From Elusimicrobiota bacterium (GTDB lineage: Bacteria > Elusimicrobiota > Elusimicrobia > UBA1565): a DNA stretch of 64,000 nt. The stretch's first letter is position 1. The number at the start of each line of letters is the position of its first letter. The notes below the pieces were generated by a model. The model did no database searches. It had not been told where the DNA came from and saw only the letters and a list, made by a program, of their open reading frames with translations. A program made the translations under genes and the position numbers. Where the stretch lies: the NCBI GenBank assembly GCA_003450735.1, contig DMEZ01000015.1, positions 85,180 to 149,179 of the forward strand. The letters run 5' to 3'. Of the stretch, positions 52,801 through 61,800 are shown one piece after another.

Positions 52801-55800
52801 CGCGAGCGGCGCAACGGCAAGGACCTGCTCGAGTTCCACAAGAACATGGCCCGGCTCGCGACCGTGATGGACCTCGCCTTCTCGCTCAACGAGATCGCCG
52901 CGGCCCAGAAGGCCCTCACCGACATGCAGGCCCTGCTCGATGCCAAGCTCGAGAAGATCGACGCGGTGCGCCGCGACAGCGAGGCCCGCCGCGGCGAGGC
53001 CGAGCGCCAGCGGCAGAACACCGGCGACTGGAAGAAGGACGTGGACAAGAGCGTCCAGAGCGACCAGCTCTCGATGAAGGACATGCTCGACCTCGAGGAG
53101 CAGACGAGCCTCGCCGTCGAGCGCATCGGAACCTTCCGCGGCGACGTGCGCTCCCTGCTCGCCCGCATCGACGCCGAGGACTCCGGCTCGAGCCCGAACG
53201 CCCTGGCCGAGTACCGCCGCCGCCAGGCCCTGCTCCCGACCCTCGTGGAGTGGGCCAAGAACGGCAAGCCCGGCGACAAGGACGCCCTCTCCCTCAAGCG
53301 CTTCAACGAGAGCCTCGCCGACGCGGAGGGCTACCTGCGCAAGATCGACGACGGCCTGAGGAAGCTCGAAGCGGCCCCGGTCGAGTTCGCGGGCATCCTC
53401 GTCCTCGCGGTGCCCGGCGTGCCGGACGTGAGCTTGGCCAACCCGACCCTGGATGCGACCCTGCGCGTCCTCGCCGAACGGGAAGTCTACTGGATAGCCC
53501 AGAAAGCCGACTACGCGAAGATGGCAGCGGAAGTCCGCAACCGCCTCGATCCGAACTTCGCCGGTACCGAGGTCGACGACTTCGGCGAGGTCCGACCCTA
53601 CTCCCTGCCGCGCTGGCATTCGCAGGAACGGGAGAACCTCGCCCGCCGGCAGGAGGAGGCGCGCTCCGTCCTGGCTGAGATCGACAAGATGGGCGCCGAG
53701 ATCAACGGCGCGGTCCCCGGCGCCAACCTGCCCATGCTCTCCGGCCTCGAACTCAAGGCCCTGCAGGACGCGGTCGAGGCCTACCCGGACAAGCTGACCT
53801 CCGTCAACTTCCCCAACGTCGACAACGCCGAGATGTTCCGCGCGAAGATGGCCCTCCTGGGGATCGGGCGCCTGCTCCCCAAGGCCGGCCGCTCGGTCGT
53901 GCAGTGGACGAAGGCCGACGCGACGGTGACCACGCTCCAGAACGTCATCTCGAACACCCTTCCGCCCGCGCAGTCGGCCCTCGATGGGATCGTCTCGCTG
54001 ATGGACGGGATCCTGCGCGACGTGGACGCCGACCGCGCCTACGTCCAGGCGGGCGGGCACTCCGCCGCCGACAACGCCGCCCTCATCGAGCGCAAGCGCG
54101 CGATGCTGGCCCGGGACATGAAGCCCCGCATCGAGGCCGCGAAGTCGATGATCCAGGAAGCCCTCATCCCCTTCATCAACGACCAGATCCAGGGCTCCGA
54201 CCCGGCCGGGGACTCCTTCGCGAAGCTCTTCAAGGCCCAGATCAAGATCTACGAGGCCACCCAGAAAGCCGCCGACCGCACCCTGCCCTGGGCCCTGGCC
54301 TCCAACGGCGCCCCGGACGGCGACAAGGCCACCGGCCTCTCCAACATCGAGAGCACTCGCCGGAAATACACCCGCTATGTCACCGGCTACGACGACGCCC
54401 AGGGGCACCACAACGGGATCGACGAGCTGCTGACCGAAGTCTCCCGCCGCAAAGACCCCAACGACAGCGGCACCGAGGACATCTACGGCGAAGTCCAGCC
54501 TTTCAGCCTCCCGAAGAAGATCGCCCAGTACGCCAACGAGAGGGCCCAGCGCGCCGGGCAGTACAACGCCCAGGCCGCCGAGATCAACGCCATCCTCGGC
54601 CGCATCGACGCCATGACCGGCGGCAAGCACAACCTCTCCGCCCTCCAGCTCCCGACGGGCGCCGACCCGGACAGCCAGGCCAGCGCTGACAGCCTCCAGC
54701 GCCTGGTGGACCACGGCACGCTCTACGCCCTGGGCGACCGCCTCACCGAGCTCGGCGCCCAGTACAAGGCCCAGGGGGGGAGCGTCAGTATGGGCGGCGA
54801 TTCGGGCACCACCGTGCCGACCGGCACCCAGCCTTCCCCGACCGTGGACAGCGCCACGCAGATCGCCCTGCTCTGCCTCGAAACGGCCAAGCGCCTGGCC
54901 CCCTCCACCAACCAGGGCCCGAACGCGGCGGACGCTTCCGCCGCCTACGCGTTGGCGCGGTTCCTCTACTCCAACGCGGTGGTCCAGGCCTCCCGCAAGA
55001 ACCTGGAGGAGCGCATCCCGGCGGCGGAGCGCTTCCTAGGCCAGGCCAAGACCGCCCTCCAGCATGCCGTCTCCGACCTCGACGCCGACCAGGCCTACGT
55101 GGGGTCGGGGGGCTCCTCCGAGTCCGGCGACGCGGTCGTGGACCGCAAGCTCGCGGTGTTCCGCGAGCTCAACGCCGTCACCCACGCGGGCGTGGGCTTC
55201 TTCCGCCAGAAGACCGACTGGGACAAGGAGGGCGCCGAGACGGTCGACCAGGTCGAGACCTACTACGATGCGACCTCCCGCCTCTACGGGTCTTCCGGCG
55301 ACGTTTCCGACGCGGAGAGAGACGCCATCCTCAAGATGAAGGACGCCCTCAAGAAGACCTTCGACGACCTCGAGGCCAACCGCACCAAGCTCACCGGCTG
55401 GATGCAGCAGCTCAACGACCCGCACGAGAGCGCCCTCAAGCGCGTGGCCGAGAACGTCCGGGAGCTGCAGGACAAGACCCGGGCGGTCCTGGAGCAGAAC
55501 GTGCAGTACCGGGACGTGGAGGAGCGCTTCAACCGCTCCCACGACGTCGTCCGCTGGCTGGTGCGGGACATGGACAAGGCCCAGCAGAAGCTCGACGCCG
55601 AGGTGCGCGCCCTGCGCGACCCCGGCGCCCTGTCGCCCGAGCTCATGGCCCGCCTCAACGCCCTGCGCACGGCCCGCGGCTCCTGGTACCTCCCGGCGGA
55701 TACGGCCGGTGAAGCGGCGGCCCTCGTCGTGCCCAAGCGGGACATCGGCCGCTTCATCGACCAGATCTTCGCGGGCATCCTCAGCCGCCAACCCTCCACC

Positions 55801-58800
55801 CGCGACCTCGCCGGCCTGCGCGCCGACCTGCTCAACGACCCGCGGGGCCTCTCGGGCCTCATCCCCGACGCGCAGGTCATCGACTTCGGCGACGCCGACG
55901 GCTTCTACATCGTCTACCAGACCCAGTTCTCCGTGCCGCACGGGATGGAGACCGCCACCTCCGCCACCTTCGGCAACGTGGCCCGCCTCTGGGGCAACAA
56001 CATCAGCGTGAGCGGCTACCAGTTCGTCTCCCCGCCCACCGAGGAGAACGCGCCCTGGGGCGACAAGGGCGTCGAGGTGCAGGTGGAGTCCCTGCAGGGC
56101 AAGAACTGGGTCAACTACCTGAACGTCGACTTCCACCGCTATATCCAGGACATCCCGCCGGACATGAAGATGGCCTCCTCCGCGCGGCAGAGCCGCCTGC
56201 TCGTCTTCGACGACTTCGCGATGCTCCTATTCGGCGACCGGCTCTACGTGGGCGCCGCGGGCTTCGCGGACTTCGCCCTGCAGGATGCGGCGAACAAGCC
56301 GTCCTTCTACGGCGGCAGCCTGAAGACCTCGGTCAAGTTCACCGAGGTCATGCGCCTCAACGCGGAACAACAGGAGGTCTTCGCGAAGGACCCGCGCAGC
56401 TTCATGCAGACCGTGAACCTGGACTTCACGGGCCTCGACCCCGATCTGGACCGGACCTTCGTGATCGACGCCAAGGGCGAGAACAAGCACTACCTGCGCC
56501 GGCAGATCGGCCCCAGCTTCGACATCGCCCGCCTCCTCGACTCGCCCGACACCTTTACCGTGGACTTCTACGCGGCCCGCCAGGAGGGCACGGACGACTT
56601 CACTCAGAACTCCGGGGGCATCACGATCCTCAAGGGCTTCACCATCAAGGACGACCAGGGCAAGCCCTGGATGGTCATCCAGAACAAGGCCAACGCCGAG
56701 AAGGGCTCGAAGTACGACACCTACTCCGACCGCGTCTCCGTGAACTTCCCGAACCAGGGCATCGCCCTCAGCGCCGAGGGCCGGCTCATCGGCGACGCGA
56801 AGACCTATTTCCTGGAGGCCTCGAAGACCCTGGGGACGCACTCGAACTTCACCGCCAGCTACGGCTCGCGCTACGCGGGCATCCCGAACCGCCTGACCCT
56901 CGCCATGAACAGCTCCTTCACCCTCGGCGAGCTGTGGCGCTCGGTCGCGGAGGGCTCGGCCGACGGCCTGCAGGGATCGGCGGCCCTCGAGAGCTTCAAC
57001 GACGACCTCGAGGGCCTCTTCTCCTCCAAGGAGGGGGACGAGACGGCGGTCGCCGAGCTCAAGCGCCTCTTCACCCAGGACGTGGGCCGGCGCCTCATCA
57101 CCCAGGACGTGGGCACCCTTTCCCGCGAGATCCGCGAGCTGCGCCAGGCCGGAGCCCTGCTCGACAACACGCGCATCCGAGGCATGGTGGGCTTCGTCAC
57201 CAACCCGGTCGGCGACTCCATGAGCGACCGCGCCGCGGGCGGCGGCTTCGTGGCCGGCACCCAGACCGAGCTGACCCTCACCAAGACCCAGAAGGCCCTC
57301 ATCCAGTCCAAGGCCGAGACCCTCTACCGCGAGGGCTTGCGCCTGCAGGAGCGCCTCGTCGGCCTGACCAAGGGGTGGCAGCAGGCGATCCTCGACATCG
57401 CCCAGGCCCAGTGGGAGCTCAAGATGGCCCGCTGGCAGGCCGAGAAGGGCCAGAGCGCCTCCCTGCGGGCGGAGGGCCGTGTCTGGGAGGCCGAGGCCCA
57501 GGGGCGCTTGAACGCCGCGGCCATCCGCTACAACCTGCTCACCGGGCGCGCCGAGGGCGAGGCCCTCCCCTTCGGCGACCTCGACGCGGTCCAGCTGGAG
57601 AAGGTGACCGCCGAGATCGGGCGCACCCTCTCCTCCAACGACCGCCTCTCGGCCGTCCTCCAGGGGCTCGACCGGGAGGCCCTCCAGGCCGAGCTCGGGC
57701 CCGACCGCTTCAACCTGCTCGACTGGATCCCGTGGGTGGACAAGCTGACCCTGTCCTTCGGCGCGCAGCTGCAGGACATGATGTCCAACCAGGTGCTGGG
57801 GATCGGCGGCGGCGTGCGCCTGCCGATCTACGACCCCGGCTCGAAGGAGAAGGACAACGCCTACCGTCTCGACGCCCAGGCCTCCCTGGCCGAAGTGCGC
57901 GGCGTCTACGACGAGTTCCGGCTGAAGGCCGAGAAGGAGGCCCTCCAGTCGGACGCGGCCGCCGAGGAGGCCCGCCTGCTGGCCCCGCAGGCCGGGGCGA
58001 CCTGGCGCGAGCTCCTCAACGCCCTTTCCGGCCGCCGCAACGGGCTCCTCAGCGACGCCCGCCTGCGCGAGGCCTTCCTCCAGTGGCGCGACGCCACGGC
58101 GGGCCTGCTCTCGGCGCAGGGCCGCCAGGCCGTCGCGGCGGCCTGGTCGGAGCTCGACGGCGATCTGGCCCGCCCCGCCTCGCAGGTCGGGGACGTGAGC
58201 CTGGCCTCCTTCCAGGAGGCCTTCGACCTCGCCGCCCGCAACTCCAGCGGGCTCGAGGAGATCGGCTACCGGCAGGCCTCGGCCGCCGCGATGGCGCGGG
58301 CGAACGGCCACCGGGTGCAGAAGTTCTGGCTGGACGTCTACGCCGGCTGGAACCTGACCTCCTCCGGCGTGGGCTGGATCCCCTCCATCGGCATCACCGG
58401 CGTCGGCATCACCCCCATCCCCTCCTTCGAGCTCAAGCCCGAGGAACTCAAGGAGCTGCAGGTCCGCCAGGGCGAGGGGAAGAGCCGCGAGTACCAGGCT
58501 TTCAAGACCAAGCTCGAGGCCGACCTCGCCGTCGAGGTGTTCCGCAGCGCGACCCTGCTGCGCAATTCCCGGCAGGCCGCAAAGATCCTCGAGACGGAGG
58601 TCCACCCCCAGGCCAAGACCCAGGCCGAGGCCGACTCGGCCCGGAAGCGGCTGGTCGCCGCCCGTCTGAGCGCCGACCAGGCCCAGGCCACGCTCAACTA
58701 CCTGCTCGGCCGGGAAGGCGCGGTGGCCTGGACGATGGCGCCGGAGAAGGCCCTCGCCGACCTGCAAGCCATCCTGGCCGGCAAGGACCCGGTCGCGGCC

Positions 58801-61800
58801 GACAAGGCCGTGCTCGCGAGCCGCGTGGACGTGGCCCGCGCGGTCGAAACGATGGCCGACAAGAACCTCAAGGTGGAGGAGCTGCGCATCGAGCCGGTCT
58901 CCCTGGTCGTCCGCTCCCTGGGGCGCCTCGTGCACGCCCTCTCGGACGAGGGCATCGGCAACCCCGACCTCGTCGCCGCGGCCCGCATCCAGACCCTCGA
59001 GGCGGAAAGGGCCGAGGATGCCTACGACGGGGACGCCGCCGCGCGCCGGGCCAAGGCCTCCGCCGAGCTCTCGCAGGTCCAGCGCCGCCTCGCCGACGTC
59101 TCGGGCAAGGCCGACGCCGAGTCCCGCCTCGCCGCCCTGGGCCTGCAGACGCAGGCCCTGGCCCTCGAGGCCACCCTGGCCCGGCTGGGGGCGCAGGGCG
59201 AAGCCCTCCGCAGCTCCGACGCTCCGCTCAGCTTCACCGAGCTCTCCGAGCGCCTGGCCGAGGGGCGTCAAGCGATGTCCGCCGCCTCCCGCCAGGCCGA
59301 GCCGGCTCTCTTCGAGCCGGAGACCCTGCGCCACGCCTCCCAGATGAGCGCCCGCCGCTTCGACGTGCGCACGACCATCGGCGGGGAGCCGGTCAACAAG
59401 AGCTTCATCGAGAGCTGGGTGGAAGTCCGCCTGCGCAGTCAGGACACGCCCTCCGAGGTTTTGCTGGCCCTCGCCAAGCTCCGGACCGACAAGGCCGACC
59501 GCGCCTACCAGAACGACATGGCCGCCGCCAGCGCCCAGTCCCGCATCCTGCTCTCCCAGTTCGAGACGGACGTGCGCCTGCTGCGCTGGGCCGAGGGCCG
59601 GACCCAGAGCCAGCCGCAGAGCCGCGACTTCCACCGCTTCGTGCGCGAGCTCGAGGCCCGCGTCGAGGCCCGCGGCGTCGAGATCAAGGCTCTCATCGGC
59701 ATGAGCGCGAACGCTCCGCTAGAGAGCCTGACGCGCCTCGTGCCCTCCGACGCCTCGGGAATGGAGTCCCCCGAGCGCATCGCAGGCCGCCTCATCGCCC
59801 AAGCTCGCGATGAGGCCCTCGGCCAGTTCGCGCAGACCCTCTTCGAGGGCGGCCTGCCGAAGCTCGGCGGCGAGGACGGCCTCGCGCACCAGATCAAGGC
59901 CGACGTCATCGCCGAGCGCATGAGCTACAAGGGCTTCACCCCCGTGGGCGCCTTCGGCGTTTTCCGCGGCGTCGGCGTGGGCGGCGCGTTCCTGGAAGCC
60001 CCCGACCCCCGCTCCATCGAGCGCTCGCTCGAGAGCATCCTGAGCGACTCTTTGCGCCGCGAGTTGGTCTCCCAGGGGCGCATGCAGGAGCTGACCTTGA
60101 AGCTCCACCTGCTCATGCGCGGCGTCGCGGACAAGGCCGTCCTGCTCGAGCGCCAGGCCCAGGCCGCCCAGGCCGCCCAGGAGGACCTGAAGCTCGCCGT
60201 CCTGCGCCAGGCCCAGGGCCTCGCGGCCCCTGAAGACGTGCTCGCGGCCGAGACCGCCCTCGTCTCGGCGTGGCTGGGCTTCACCCAGACGGCGGCTGAG
60301 GCCAAGAACGACTTCACCGCCCTCGTGGCCGAGCTCGAGGCCCTGGGCTTCGACTCGCGCGGCGTGCTCCAGCCGACCGCCCGTCCGCTCGAGCTCTCCG
60401 GGACGCCCGGGAAGAGCCCCGAGAAGCAGGCCCTCGAGCACCTCTCGCGGAGCATGCTCGACGAGGGCTTCACCTCGCGCTTCTCGGCCAAGCTGCGGGA
60501 GCTCGGCGCCCCGGACGAGGACGCCTTCGGGCTCGAGGCGCTGGCCAAGGACTACCGGCAGATGTCCCGCGACGCCGGGCTCGTCCGCTACGCCGACCTG
60601 CCCGCCGAGCGGAAGCTCGGCCTGCTCCTCAAGGCCGACGTGGAGGGCCGCCGGCAGGTGCTCGAGGGCGCCCTTGAGAAGCTCTGGATCGCGGCGGGCC
60701 CGCAGGGCCGCAAGGACATGCTCGTCTTCCTGCGCGAGGAGAACCGCGAGGACCTCTCCATCGCCGGGGCCGAGCGGGCCGAGCTCGAGGCCACCCTCCA
60801 GGCCATGCGCGAGGCCTACGCGGCCAAGGCCGAACTGCCCTTCGCCGTGCGCGGCAATGCGCAGCGCCTGACGGCGCTGCGCAATGAGCGCGACGCCACC
60901 CGGCAGACCCTGCTCGAGGACTACCTCGCCGACCTGCGCGGCCCGGGCGAGTTCCTCCTGCGCGACCTGGCCCTCGACCGCTACCTCAAGGCCGTGACAG
61001 CCTACGACGATGCGGTCGTGCGGCTCTTCGACTCGGAAGAAGTCCGCGAGGACGCCGGCCTCGCTCTGCGCCTCGACGCCCTCTTCGGGCTCAAGGACGC
61101 CCTCGCCCGCCAGCAGGCCCTCTCCGAGCGCGGCCGGGGCCTCCTCGCCCTCGACTCCCTGCTCATGCTCGAGAACGCCCGCCTCTCGGCCCTGCAGTGG
61201 CGGCGCGGCGCCTCCTCCGAGTACGACGAGGTGCTGGCCTCCGTCGACAGCCTCAGCCGGCTCAAGGAGAGCTGGCTCTCGGGCGACCCGAAGGGCCTCC
61301 AGCCGCTCTACGCCGCCACCCGCGCCGACGCCTCCGGCCGCCGCCTGTGGACGGCCGAGGGCTGGCACACCCAGGAGGACGTGGACAAGCTCATCGAGGG
61401 CGGACAGGTTTCCCGCGACGCCGAGGGCCGGCTGTGGCTCAAGGGCGAGAAGATCGAGCTGGTCTCGGGCGTGGACGTGGCCGAGGCCCGCCGCGCCGCC
61501 GCCCAGCGCGGCCTCGACGAGGCCCAAGGGCGCGCGAAGGTCTACGACGTCCTATCCGGCGGCGAGTTCGCCCTGGTCAGCCTGGACGGAAAGCGGGCCC
61601 AGGCCCTCGCCTACGAAGAGGTCGCGAAGCTGACCTCTCTCTTCACCTTCGCCGCCCAGCCCGACCCGCGCGGCCTGCGCCCGGCCGTCCATCCGCTCAA
61701 GGCCCTCTGGAGCGACCCGGCCGGCGTCGAGACCCTCGTCTACCTGGGCGCCAGGGCCCTCTCGCGCGAGCGCTTCCCGACCCTGGAGTCCCTGCAGGCC

